Shown: positions 8,747-17,402 of the stretch, one piece after another
Layout of the letters: each line of letters begins with the position of its first letter
Position numbering within the stretch: position 1 is the stretch's first letter
Assembly: GCF_905235195.1 (NCBI RefSeq)
Contig: NZ_CAJOKH010000011.1
Span: forward strand, 1-37,146
Reading direction: 5' to 3'
DNA from: an uncultured Methanobrevibacter sp.
Lineage (GTDB): Archaea; Methanobacteriota; Methanobacteria; Methanobacteriales; Methanobacteriaceae
Length of the DNA: 37,146 nt
Notes under the pieces: generated by a model
Told to the model about the DNA's origin: nothing
Databases searched by the model: none
What the model saw: the letters and a program-made list of their open reading frames with translations, nothing else
Position numbers and translations under genes: made by a program

Positions 8747-9361
8747 ATGGATATTGATGCTCAAAAAGATATTTTACGTAAATCTGTTTATGATGCAATA
8801 TATAATGATGGTTTTTCAAATAGGCCTAATGGAGATTATGGTAAAATCCCTGATTTTAAAGGAAGTGTTATTGCAGCAGAACTGCTTAGAACGACTTTTC
8901 AGTGGAAAACTGCTCAAACTATTTTTTCAAGTCCAGACACTGCCCAAAAACCTGTTAGATATTTTCCATTAGAAGATGGTAAAGATTTGATTATGGCTAG
9001 CCCTAATCTTCAACATGGTTATCTTTTTTTAAAATCAAGTAAAATAACTTCATTTGTTGAAGCCTCTACTAAAGATGGGGCTTTTAAGTTTTCAGAAGAT
9101 TTAAATATTGAGGATTATCCTAAAGTTGATATGGTGGTTGAAGGTTCTGTTGCTGTTGATAAAAAAGGTAATAGAATTGGAAAAGGTAAAGGATTTGGTG
9201 ATAGAGAAATCCAGGATTTATTAAATCGTAAACTGATTGATAATAATACACCTATTGTAACTACAATTCATCCTCTCCAATTAGTTGACTCTGTAATTAA
9301 TGATCAACATGATAAAGTTTTGAATATGATAGTAACAACCGATAAAATTATTAGAATTTAA
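8747..9361 (+). CDS. 5-formyltetrahydrofolate cyclo-ligase-like protein (MTHFSD-type)
   Basis: The 204-residue protein resembles the archaeal/eukaryotic MTHFSD branch of the 5-FTHF cyclo-ligase superfamily. The best match is DMVVEGSVAVDKKGNRIGKGKGFGDREIQDL (about 138-168), equivalent to the nucleotide-binding GKGGGYYD loop of the family. Methanogens use tetrahydromethanopterin, so the physiological substrate is uncertain. I start it at the ATG at 8747 (MDIDAQKD), which has AGGT upstream; a TTG seven codons earlier has no site. A decayed copy of the gene's first 50 bp lies just downstream. Family call fairly firm, reaction inferred. Confidence 0.8.
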   Translation: MDIDAQKDILRKSVYDAIYNDGFSNRPNGDYGKIPDFKGSVIAAELLRTTFQWKTAQTIFSSPDTAQKPVRYFPLEDGKDLIMASPNLQHGYLFLKSSKITSFVEASTKDGAFKFSEDLNIEDYPKVDMVVEGSVAVDKKGNRIGKGKGFGDREIQDLLNRKLIDNNTPIVTTIHPLQLVDSVINDQHDKVLNMIVTTDKIIRI

Positions 9362-9390
9362 TTTTCAGTTAATTACAGATTTAAAATAGT

Positions 9391-9440
9391 TATTGATAGA
9401 AAAAAAGATCTTTCACGTAAAATCTGTTTATAATGCAATA
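9391..9440 (+). repeat. decayed duplicate of the 5' end of the cyclo-ligase-like gene
   Basis: TATTGAT, AAAAAGAT, ACGTAAA, TCTGTTTAT and ATGCAATA occur here in the same order and nearly the same spacing as at 8751-8800, the first 17 codons of the gene upstream. There are a few substitutions, a 2-bp deletion and a 1-bp insertion that break the frame. It is a partial direct duplication about 640 bp apart with no coding capacity. Confidence 0.75.
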
Positions 9441-9506
9441 GAAAAATATAAAAAGAAAAAAAGAAAGAATTATAAGAAATTATTTTTTATTCCTCTAAAA
9501 GTATTA

Positions 9507-10334
9507 TCATCTATTATATGGTGTATACCATACTTTAGCATAAACTGGTGTATATCCATTAATTAAATGGTAATAAGCTGTAGAAACATAAATGTTAGTT
9601 TGACCTTTAACTTTTTTAGTGATTAGTTTACTATTTTTATTATTTTTAAAATAAAACATAGCAGATACAATTTTCTTATGAATGTATCCATCTGAACTAC
9701 TTCGACCATCTACAGTAGCATATACTCCAGGATTACTTTGCCCTCCAAATGTATAATATGCGGTTATACCTTTTTTATGTGCAGGATAACTGTTAGGATT
9801 TCTAATTTTGAGCCCAACATAATATAGCTTACCATTGCCTATTGTGATTGTAGAGGTTGCAGATACCTTATATTTTGGATTGGCACTTGTAATATATATT
9901 TTATGTTTACCGCTTCCTAATTTTGAATAAAACTTAATACCCTCACCAGAAATTGTTCTTATATAAGAGGTATAACTATGTCCTTTGTAAACTCTTTTAA
10001 GTTTTAATTTAAGATTATCCACGGGCTTATTCTTATTGTCTTTTACCCACACAGCAAATTGTATATTTTTTCCTTGACTGCGTTTTATATCATGAGTTTT
10101 TACTTTACATTTAATTTGTTTTGTATTTGTCTTTTGAACAGTTTTTTGATCGTTCTTAGAGACTTGTGAGGATTGATCTTCCCATATAATTGGTTTTCCA
10201 TTGTAGGAATCTGATGTATCAATTTTTTTGTCTTGAACTGTAGATTGTTTAGTTAAATTATCTGTAGCATTTACTGCTCCAATTAAAAGGAATAGTAAAC
10301 TTATTCCGATTAGTATTTTTAAAATTTTTTTCAT
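9507..10334 (-). CDS. secreted Ig-like/adhesin-like protein
   Basis: A 275-residue exported protein of unknown role. The signal peptide is clear: MKKILKI followed by a hydrophobic core and AVNA about residue 24. The mature part begins with a polar Gln/Thr-rich stretch. It continues with two probable beta-sandwich segments: about 70-170, with VWVKDNKNKPVDNLKLKLK and GSGKHKIYITSANPKYK, as in Big/Ig-like repeats of methanogen adhesins; and about 170-275, Tyr-rich and ending VYAKVWYTPYNR. I start it at the ATG at 10334, with GGTGG nine bases upstream, rather than 21 codons earlier. No anchor is visible at the C terminus, so the protein is either released or held non-covalently. It may be a short relative of cell-surface adhesin-like proteins. 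Confidence 0.78.
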   Translation of the reverse strand: MKKILKILIGISLLFLLIGAVNATDNLTKQSTVQDKKIDTSDSYNGKPIIWEDQSSQVSKNDQKTVQKTNTKQIKCKVKTHDIKRSQGKNIQFAVWVKDNKNKPVDNLKLKLKRVYKGHSYTSYIRTISGEGIKFYSKLGSGKHKIYITSANPKYKVSATSTITIGNGKLYYVGLKIRNPNSYPAHKKGITAYYTFGGQSNPGVYATVDGRSSSDGYIHKKIVSAMFYFKNNKNSKLITKKVKGQTNIYVSTAYYHLINGYTPVYAKVWYTPYNR

Positions 10335-10878
10335 ACATATTCCACCTTTTTTTGTTTTATATGTCCTGTTACATTTATTAAATTTTATCCAGGACATATT
10401 AAGTTTAATAAGTTAAGTTTTTTTTAATTTAAAAAAATAGATATTAAACTTGTATTAATCAAGGGATAGGTAGGTGTCATTACCTCGATATCATCCCCAT
10501 TACTAAAAAACAGAAAATCATGAGGTCTTATGATTTCTAGTAACAATATAATAAATGTGTTTAAATTCTATTTAAATTTATTTAAAATATTCTAGATGAT
10601 TTTATAATGTAATATATATTAGTGAATGCTTAACGATTAAATAATTTTCATTTGAAAAATAAGATTGTGATAAACTTTAGTAATTCTAGTCGTGGAAATA
10701 TCTATGTGAAATTAAAATTAGTAGATATATTTTAAAAATAGGTTTATAAATAAAAATATTAAAGTTAATGGCCTAATAAAGGGGGATTTTAATATATTTT
10801 TAAAAAATTTAATAAATTAAATTATAAAAAGAGAAAAAATTAATAAAAAAATAATTGAATTTAAATTTAATTATTTAA
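10335..10878. other. intergenic region with a GC-richer hairpin segment
   Basis: No open frame of note. Between about 10459 and 10545 the base composition is clearly richer in G+C than the surroundings. The segment contains AGGT/ACCT and AGAAAATCAT/ATGATTTCT inverted repeats, the latter at 10512-10538 with an 8-base loop. It could be an untranslated leader, a small RNA or a residue of a lost gene. The rest is AT-rich spacer up to the pheS terminator. Confidence 0.4.
10850..10875 (-). terminator. pheS terminator hairpin
   Basis: A 26-bp inverted repeat (AATAATT, AATTTAAATT, AATTATT, one mismatched pair) begins four bases after the pheS stop on the minus strand. It is followed by TTTTTTATTAATTTTTTCTC. 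The stem plus T tract is a good intrinsic-type terminator. Confidence 0.6.
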
Positions 10879-12444
10879 TTAATAATCAAATTTTAATTTT
10901 ACACCATTATCTAATGGAATTTCTCTTAACCATTTGATATCACTTTTATACAACATTCTAATATCTGATATGTCATATCTAATCATAGCAAGTCTTTCAA
11001 TACCAAGACCAAATGCAAGAGTAGGTACTTTAATACCTAATGGTTCAAGAACTTCAGGACGAAACATTCCAGCTCCTCCAAGTTCAATCCAACTTTCCCG
11101 GTCTTCAAGATAAATTTCACATTCACATGAGAGGTAAGTGTATGGGAAATAAGCCGGTCTAAAACGAACTTCAAACCCTAATTTTTTATAAAATTCTTTT
11201 AAAATTCCAAGTAAATGTTGGAAACTAATTCCTTCAGCAGAAATAATACCTTCGACCTGATGGAATTCAGGTAAATGTTTATAAGTAATAGTTTCTCTTC
11301 TAAATACTCTACCTACTGAAAACATTTTCATTGGTGGTTGGTGTGAAGCTAAATATTTAGTTGAAATACCTGTAGTATGGGTTCTAAGTAATGATTGTCT
11401 TGCAACATCTATATCCCACTTATAACCCCATCCAGTACTATTAGTATTTCCTCCATCTTCATGGGTTTTTGATACATTTTCTACAATTTCACCTTCAGGT
11501 AGTTTACATTCTGAAGGGGTTTTAACATAAAATGTATCTTGCATTTCACGTGCAGCATGATCTTGAGGTTGAAATAGTGCATCAAAATTCCAGAAAGCAG
11601 AATCCAGGGTAGTACCATTTGATTCTGTAAAACCTAAATCTAAAAATATTTCTCTAATTTCTTCTATGATTTTTCTTAAAGGATGTGCTTTTCCTGCAAA
11701 TGTTTTAGGGCTTTCTGCTGTAATATCATAAGGCCTATAGTTTTTATTTTTCCATGTTCCTTCTTTTAAATCATCATGGCTAAGTTGAGTAGCTTCTTCT
11801 TTTTTATCCCCAATTTCAAAACCTTCTTCTAATATGTCTCTACCTAACTTATTAAGCTTGAAACTATGTGAACTGGTCTTTTTACTTATAAGAAGGTCTT
11901 TTCTTTGGGTTAAATGTTTGTAAGCTTGAAGTTCAATCTTATTTAAATTACTTTTATTTAAACTTTGGTCAGCAAATATTTTTTTTAAGAGTTTTTCATC
12001 TTCTCCTTGCAGGTCACTTTGTTCAATTCCATTATCTGTAACAGTTAATTCACCATTGTTTATTTTAGCCCATTTTTTCCGATTTAACCAACCCAGTGAA
12101 ATATTAGCTTCTTTTTTATCAATACCTATTTTTTCACTTAATTCCTTCATAGGAATTTTTTTCTCATGGGATAAGACATTTAATACTCTACGTTCTGGAA
12201 GACCTTTTTCTGCAAAGTCTTTTCCAGTTTTTGTTAATTTAATTACTTCTTCGGTATTTTTTTTAACATCAATTATACCTTTAGCAGCTAAGGAACCTGC
12301 AGCACTCATAACAGATTTAATATTTATATTTTCTTTTTCTGCTACCTCTTCAGGAAGAATATCTTCATTTTCTTCTAAATTTTTAAGTAAAATCTTTTCA
12401 TAATAAGGTAATTCTTTAATGATTTTTGAAATATCTTCACTCAT
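10879..12444 (-). CDS. pheS: phenylalanyl-tRNA synthetase alpha subunit
   Basis: Catalytic subunit of the heterotetrameric PheRS. The 521-residue protein has the archaeal/eukaryotic layout: N-terminal winged-helix DNA/RNA-binding-like repeats (about 1-210) and a class II core from about 240. Catalytic motifs include FSVGRVFRRETITYKHLPEFHQVEG (motif 2), the Phe pocket region GAGMFRPEVLEPLG and motif 3 GLGIER (479-484). The ATG is preceded by AGGTG. No pheT lies nearby; the beta subunit must be encoded elsewhere, as in several methanogens. The identification is secure. Confidence 0.97.
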   Translation of the reverse strand: MSEDISKIIKELPYYEKILLKNLEENEDILPEEVAEKENINIKSVMSAAGSLAAKGIIDVKKNTEEVIKLTKTGKDFAEKGLPERRVLNVLSHEKKIPMKELSEKIGIDKKEANISLGWLNRKKWAKINNGELTVTDNGIEQSDLQGEDEKLLKKIFADQSLNKSNLNKIELQAYKHLTQRKDLLISKKTSSHSFKLNKLGRDILEEGFEIGDKKEEATQLSHDDLKEGTWKNKNYRPYDITAESPKTFAGKAHPLRKIIEEIREIFLDLGFTESNGTTLDSAFWNFDALFQPQDHAAREMQDTFYVKTPSECKLPEGEIVENVSKTHEDGGNTNSTGWGYKWDIDVARQSLLRTHTTGISTKYLASHQPPMKMFSVGRVFRRETITYKHLPEFHQVEGIISAEGISFQHLLGILKEFYKKLGFEVRFRPAYFPYTYLSCECEIYLEDRESWIELGGAGMFRPEVLEPLGIKVPTLAFGLGIERLAMIRYDISDIRMLYKSDIKWLREIPLDNGVKLKFDY

Positions 12445-12648
12445 TTTTACACCTAAAGGTTATAATAATTTAAATTTCTTATTTTAAATTAGTAATAAAT
12501 TTTTTTTTTAGAATTTTGATATTTTAAATAATTAATAAATATTAAAATGTAATAATATATGTATAGATAAGATAATTTATAAATGTTATTTTTATTAAGA
12601 TTATTAAACATTTTTTTATAAATTTTTCCGTAAATTATTGTTGATATT

Positions 12649-14049
12649 ATGAATCTATTTAGGGCTACATACAATATTTTAAGTGATAAAACAGTTAATG
12701 AAAAATCATATTTTTTCACAAATAAAATGCTTTTTGCTTTATTTTTCCCTCTTTTAATAGAACAGGGTTTAGAATTTTTTGTCGGTTTTATTGACACTAT
12801 GATGGTTTCAACTATTGGTGAGGCAGCTGTTTCAGGTGTTTTTCTCATTGATTCTATTATGATGCTTTTAATATTTTCTTTTTCAGCACTTGCAAGTGGA
12901 GGTGCAGTTATTGCAGGACAATATTTAGGTAATGGGGAGTTAGATAAGGGATGTGAAGCATCAAATCAATTAGTATGGTTTTCAGCAATAATTTCTATTA
13001 TAATTGGACTACTTATTTTTCTTTTTAAAACATATATAATTAAATTATTATTTGGACAAATTAGTAGTAGTGTATTTGTCAATGCAGATATTTATTTAAG
13101 CTATATGATTTTAACTATTCCATTTGTTGCAGTTTATAATGCAGGGGCTGCAATTTATAGGACAATGGGAAATGCTAAACGACCTATGATTATAATGTTT
13201 ATTTGTGATTTATTTAATGTTATAGGAAATGCAATACTTCTTTTTGTCTTTGGTTTTGGTGTTGAAGGTGTAGCTATTCCTACGGTATTTTCCAGATTAA
13301 TAGCATCAGTTGTAATGATTTATTTTGTTTTAAATGAGAAAAATGACCTTCATATTAAAAAGACTTTAAAATATAAATTTGACTTTTCTATGCTTAAGAA
13401 GGTGTTAAATGTAGGTATTCCATATGGAATTGAAAATGGGCTCTTTCAATTAGGTAGAATTTTAATTTTAGGTTTAGTATCTACTTTCGGTACAATAGCT
13501 ATAGCTGCAAATGCTGTTGGTATAAGTTTCGGTATTTTTTCTGCACTGCCTGGTTTTGCTATTAATTTAGGTCTTACAACAGTTATCTCTCGTTGTGTTG
13601 GTGCAAATGATTATACTCAGGCTAAATTTTATAATAAAAAAATTATATTAATAACATTTATCACTCATTTATTGGTTAATATAATAATATTTATTATATT
13701 AGATCCGGTTCTTTCTTTATATAATCTATCACCAGAATGTAAAAATTTAGCAGCGGATATGATTATTTGGTATGGTATATTTGCAATCATTATATGGCCT
13801 TTAGCATTTACATTACCTACAAGCTTTAGAGGTGCAGGTGATGCTAAATGGCCTATGATTGTAAGTTTACTTGTAATGTTTATCTGCAGGATTGCACTTG
13901 CATATGTAATTGCTGATTACTTTGGATGGGGAGTATTTGGTACATGGGTAGCAATGTTTATAGACTGGTATGTTAGAGCAATATTTTATATTTATAGATA
14001 TTTAAGCGGTAAATGGATGGAATATAGGGCTGTAGGTAATAATTTTTAA
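12649..14049 (+). CDS. MATE family efflux transporter
   Basis: Integral membrane protein of 466 residues with about twelve hydrophobic segments in two homologous halves, as expected for Na+/H+-coupled multidrug and toxic-compound exporters. Typical elements are FFVGFIDTMMVSTIGEAAVSGV in the first helix pair, GAVIAGQYLGNGE, and in the second half the related PYGIENGLFQLGR and RGAGDAKWPM. The start codon has no convincing ribosome-binding site, so translation may start on a short leader; TTTATAAA about 40 bp upstream could be the TATA box. It is divergent from pheS. It is only distantly related to the second MATE gene in this window. Substrates are unknown. Confidence 0.92.
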   Translation: MNLFRATYNILSDKTVNEKSYFFTNKMLFALFFPLLIEQGLEFFVGFIDTMMVSTIGEAAVSGVFLIDSIMMLLIFSFSALASGGAVIAGQYLGNGELDKGCEASNQLVWFSAIISIIIGLLIFLFKTYIIKLLFGQISSSVFVNADIYLSYMILTIPFVAVYNAGAAIYRTMGNAKRPMIIMFICDLFNVIGNAILLFVFGFGVEGVAIPTVFSRLIASVVMIYFVLNEKNDLHIKKTLKYKFDFSMLKKVLNVGIPYGIENGLFQLGRILILGLVSTFGTIAIAANAVGISFGIFSALPGFAINLGLTTVISRCVGANDYTQAKFYNKKIILITFITHLLVNIIIFIILDPVLSLYNLSPECKNLAADMIIWYGIFAIIIWPLAFTLPTSFRGAGDAKWPMIVSLLVMFICRIALAYVIADYFGWGVFGTWVAMFIDWYVRAIFYIYRYLSGKWMEYRAVGNNF

Positions 14050-14099
14050 AAAATTTTAAATATATAATTTTAATAAAAAAATAAATAGGTTTTGTTATT

Positions 14100-14873
14100 A
14101 TGGATGAGATAAAATTAATTTCATGGAATGTTAATGGTATTAGAGCGGCTCATAGAAAAGGATTTATTGATTGGTTAGTAGAAGAAGATGGAGATATTGT
14201 ATCAGTTCAAGAGACTAAAGCACATATTGATCAGCTTCCACGTAAATTAATAAATATTGATGGTTACACTTCATATTTTTCTTCTGCTGAAAGGAAAGGG
14301 TATAGTGGTGTTGGAACTTATACTAAGCTTAAGCCAAATCAGGTTATAAACGGTATGGGCATTAAAAAATTTGATATTGAAGGAAGATTAATCAGATTGG
14401 ATTATGATGATTTTACCCTTTTAAATATTTATTACCCTAATGGTGGCTCTGGTGAGGAAAGATTACAGTATAAACTTGATTTTTATGATGCATTTTTAGA
14501 TTATGCAAATAATCTTGTTGAAGAGGGTTTAAATTTAGTAATTTGTGGTGATGTAAATACTGCACATAAACCGATAGACCTTGCAAGGCCAAAACAAAAT
14601 GAAGAAACTTCTGGTTTTTTACCGGTAGAAAGAGAATGGGTAAGTAAATTTTTAGATAATGGATATGTAGATACCTTTAGAGAATTTAACAAAGATGGTG
14701 AAAACTATACCTGGTGGAGTTATAGAACTAAAGCTAGAGATAGAAATGTTGGATGGAGATTAGATTATTTCTTTGTAAATGATGAATTTAAATCTCATGT
14801 AACTGACTCTTATATTTTATCTGATGTTTTAGGTTCTGACCATTGTCCAATTGCACTTCAAATAAAAGTGTAA
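14100..14873 (+). CDS. xth: exodeoxyribonuclease III / AP endonuclease (ExoIII family)
   Basis: DNA repair nuclease that cuts at abasic sites and degrades 3' ends. The 257-residue protein shows the complete endonuclease/exonuclease/phosphatase active site: SWNVNGIRA (N10), VQETK (E38), [26 protein letters not shown] and GSDHCPIAL (D247, H248). Its homologue Mth212 in Methanothermobacter also cleaves DNA at uracil, replacing uracil-DNA glycosylase; whether this one does is inference. The gene lies about 50 bp behind the MATE gene and has an AGGTTT site upstream, so it may be co-transcribed, though the functions are unrelated. Confidence 0.95.
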   Translation: MDEIKLISWNVNGIRAAHRKGFIDWLVEEDGDIVSVQETKAHIDQLPRKLINIDGYTSYFSSAERKGYSGVGTYTKLKPNQVINGMGIKKFDIEGRLIRLDYDDFTLLNIYYPNGGSGEERLQYKLDFYDAFLDYANNLVEEGLNLVICGDVNTAHKPIDLARPKQNEETSGFLPVEREWVSKFLDNGYVDTFREFNKDGENYTWWSYRTKARDRNVGWRLDYFFVNDEFKSHVTDSYILSDVLGSDHCPIALQIKV

Positions 14874-14893
14874 TTATTATAAAAAAATAGTTA

Positions 14894-14915
14894 TTGATTT
14901 AAAATTTTAAATCAA
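14894..14915. terminator. bidirectional terminator candidate between convergent genes
   Basis: TTGATTTAAAA and TTTTAAATCAA form a perfect 22-bp palindrome. It sits in the 63-bp gap between the convergent ExoIII and HAD genes, so it could serve both transcripts. It is AT-only apart from one G and one C. Confidence 0.5.
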
Positions 14916-14936
14916 AATAATTTATGAAATATAATA

Positions 14937-15632
14937 TTATAAAACAGTATCAACGTCTGAAATATTATTTAAAACAGTTACATCCAGATTTTCTTTTTCA
15001 ATCATTTCTTCTTCTTCAAAGCTTAACTCAGAATTAACAAGTATTCCTTTCATACCTGCATTAATTGCTCCAATAATATCTGTGTCAAATTTATTTCCAA
15101 CCATTATACTTTTATCTGCACTACAATTCATTCGTTTAAGTGCTTCTTCAAATATTTTAGTATGAGGTTTTTCATAACCTACCTCTTCTGAAGTTAAAAC
15201 AATGTCAAAAAATGGGTGAAGATTAAGTCTTATAAGTTTTTCCCACTGTTTAATGGTAATACCATTGGTAATTGCACCAATTGTATATCCTTTTTGTTTT
15301 AAATAAATTAAAATTGCAATAGTTCTTGGAAATGGTTCAAGAAGTGAAAACTTAACATTATGGTATGTTGTCATACCAAGTGCTATAAGGTAAGGATCTT
15401 CTGCACCAATCACTCTTTTTGTAAGTACATTGAAATGTTTACCATAATTTGATCCTTTCTCTTTAATAATTTCTTTGAAAATATCATAAGCTTCTTCTTC
15501 TTCAATAGGAAGTCCATTTTCTACAATATTGTTAATTGCGGCATGTCTTGCAAGTTCTGCAAATGAAGAAGTGTCAAGTAAGGTATCATCAATATCAAAA
15601 AATACTGCTTTATCTTTGCAATCTTCATCCAT
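14937..15632 (-). CDS. HAD superfamily hydrolase (subfamily IA phosphatase)
   Basis: A 231-residue phosphatase-like protein. HAD motif I is FFDIDDTLLDT (nucleophile D13, acid/base D15), motif II is GAITNG, motif III includes the Lys of GYEKPHTKIFE, and motif IV is MVGNKFDTDIIGA. The alpha-helical cap between motifs I and II marks subfamily I. The length and motifs fit the archaeal TIGR02253-like group. I use the ATG at 15632 because the GTG three codons upstream is part of the GGTG ribosome-binding site. The substrate is unknown; phosphoglycolate or a small sugar phosphate is possible. Confidence 0.9.
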   Translation of the reverse strand: MDEDCKDKAVFFDIDDTLLDTSSFAELARHAAINNIVENGLPIEEEEAYDIFKEIIKEKGSNYGKHFNVLTKRVIGAEDPYLIALGMTTYHNVKFSLLEPFPRTIAILIYLKQKGYTIGAITNGITIKQWEKLIRLNLHPFFDIVLTSEEVGYEKPHTKIFEEALKRMNCSADKSIMVGNKFDTDIIGAINAGMKGILVNSELSFEEEEMIEKENLDVTVLNNISDVDTVL

Positions 15633-15846
15633 ATTATTCACCTTATTTTTATTCTTAAATCGTTTATACTATTATATAAATTTTAATATATGCATATTTT
15701 TATTTTAATATATATATTTACTATATAGTATATTAAAAAATTCAATTATTTATAAATTTATAAATTTAAATTTTATCTTTAATTTCTATTTTTTTAAAAT
15801 ATCATAAAATGTAGAAATAATTTTAATTAAAATTTAACGGTTCTTT

Positions 15847-16560
15847 TTAAAAGAAAAAGGAGTCTAATGTTTGTTGTTTTTCTTTACTATCTAATTGTTC
15901 TAATTCTTCAACAGTATAGCCAAATGAACTCATAATACGTGATACTGCAGGGATTAACTGATTTGAAATATAGTAGTTTATATCAAATTCAGTATTTTCA
16001 TCAACATATTGGTATGGAACTGCTCTTGAGCTAATTGAACCTTTTCCTTTAATAATTACATATCTTAAAATATCTCCACGTTGAACTTTCATTCCATGGT
16101 CTTCCATTATACGAGCTGCAACTACATGTGGTGCAATTTGTTTATATTTATCTAGACTTTTTGTAATCTGTGTATGTATTACTAAATCGTCACGGTTAAC
16201 ATTTCGAGATTTAAGTTTTATAAGTGCTTCTTTAACAACTTCTACAGCAGCATCAACATTACCTTCATTTAAAACAGCATATAGCACATCTTCCTGTGCA
16301 TTTTTAGCAATTGGTGCCCAATCTCTTCTAACAAGTTCTAGTCCTTTTGCTATAATGTTTCCTTCTTCAATTACTGCATATCTTTTTTTAGTTACAAAAA
16401 ATCCTCTTCTGTAAAATCCTTCATATTCAAGTTCCATGGCTTCAGGTAAATTAGAATTAAATTCGTTTAAAAATTCTTGAGCTTGATGTTTTATTGTTTT
16501 TTCAAGTTCAAGCTGTTCTTCACTTTCTACTGGCCGTTCACCATATCTTTCTTTTAACAA
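15847..16560 (-). CDS. polB2: family B DNA polymerase, separately encoded C-terminal subunit (PolB2)
   Basis: This is the thumb and end of the palm of a family B replicative DNA polymerase. Diagnostic stretches are YEGFYRRGFFVTKKRYAVI, with the KKRY motif, LELVRRDWAPIAK and FDINYYISNQLIPAVSRI. In Methanothermobacter PolB is split into a catalytic PolB1 and a small PolB2 encoded at different sites, and this 237-residue protein corresponds to PolB2. No polymerase N-terminal part lies nearby and the ends are intact, so this is a natural split and not a truncation. The C terminus QQTLDSFF (229-236) fits the PCNA-binding PIP box QxxLxxFF. Translation starts at a TTG, supported by AGGTG six bases upstream. 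Confidence 0.93.
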   Translation of the reverse strand: MLKERYGERPVESEEQLELEKTIKHQAQEFLNEFNSNLPEAMELEYEGFYRRGFFVTKKRYAVIEEGNIIAKGLELVRRDWAPIAKNAQEDVLYAVLNEGNVDAAVEVVKEALIKLKSRNVNRDDLVIHTQITKSLDKYKQIAPHVVAARIMEDHGMKVQRGDILRYVIIKGKGSISSRAVPYQYVDENTEFDINYYISNQLIPAVSRIMSSFGYTVEELEQLDSKEKQQTLDSFFF

Positions 16561-17024
16561 ATTTCACACCTGGAAGATTTTTTTAATTTTTTTTAGATAA
16601 TATTGATTAAGTTTATATATTAATATATTATTATTTAACATTATAAGGTATTTTTTTTATTAGAATATATTTTTTTTTAGCTTATTTTTTATAAGATTAT
16701 TTTTTTAATTAATATTTTTTTTTCAAATAATAGTGTTTGGAGTGTATATACTTAGCTTACTATTTTTTTTAAAGATTTTTTAAATACTCAAAATTATCAA
16801 AAAAATTTTTTTATAAAACAAGCTTTATATATAAGAACATATCAATATTTAATTATCATTATTCTTTTAATGACTCTTTTTGCTCTATGGTTCTTAATAT
16901 TAAAAAGAATATAAATAAGTATTTTCTTGCTAACTTATTTATTTAAGAGTTATTTTAAGTTTGCGATTTAAAATTATTATATAACAATTTATTAATTAAA
17001 GATTAATTTTATTAGGTGAAATAA
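16561..17024 (+). promoter_or_regulatory. long upstream region of the S8e gene with promoter and hairpin
   Basis: No gene here. CTTTATATATAAG at 16823-16835 is a strong TATA-like element; a second candidate, ATTATTATATAAC, lies near 16974-16986. If the first is used, the S8e leader is about 170 nt and contains a perfect 10-bp hairpin, ATAAATAAGT/ACTTATTTAT, at 16911-16942. An additional ATTCTTTTA/TAAAAAGAAT pair lies at 16861-16910. The leader could be regulatory, as in other ribosomal protein genes; this is inference. Confidence 0.45.
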
Positions 17025-17402
17025 ATGTCAATTAGTCAAGGAAAATCTATAAGGAGTCCTTCTGGTGGAAGATTAAGATTTAATCATGGTAAAAGAAAAT
17101 CAGAATTAGGTAGATCTTCAGCTGAAACCAAATTAGGTGGAAAAAGATTAAGAAAAATTAGAACTCGTGGTGGAAACGAGAAATTGAGATTAGATGTTGG
17201 AAACAAAATTAATGTTATTGATCCAAAAAATAATAAAGCTGAAATTCTTGACATTTTAGATGTTGTAGAAAATAAAGCTAACCCTAACTTTGTAAGAAGG
17301 AACATCATTACTAAAGGTGCTATTGTAGAAACTTCTAAAGGTAATGCAAAAGTTACTTCTAGACCAGGTCAGTCTGGTGTTATTTCTGGTGTTTTATTAT
17401 AA
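17025..17402 (+). CDS. rps8e: 30S ribosomal protein S8e
   Basis: Small-subunit ribosomal protein found in archaea and eukaryotes. The 125-residue, strongly basic protein starts MSISQGKSIRSPSGGRLRFNHGK, followed by KRKSELGRSSAETKLGGKRLRKIRTRGGNEK, the classic S8e core. It ends in GNAKVTSRPGQSGVISGVLL. AGGTG lies upstream of the ATG. The gene stands alone, behind a long leader and divergent from polB2. The assignment is certain. Confidence 0.98.
   Translation: MSISQGKSIRSPSGGRLRFNHGKRKSELGRSSAETKLGGKRLRKIRTRGGNEKLRLDVGNKINVIDPKNNKAEILDILDVVENKANPNFVRRNIITKGAIVETSKGNAKVTSRPGQSGVISGVLL

Noticed and set aside
10459-10545. C/D box small RNA
   Set aside because: A GATGATA that resembles a C box is present on the minus strand, but no matching D box (CTGA) lies at a suitable distance. 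It was kept only as an unassigned structured segment.
12489-12848. 119-codon minus-strand frame
   Set aside because: It overlaps the start of the MATE gene in antisense, has a composition set by that gene, and has no ribosome-binding site.
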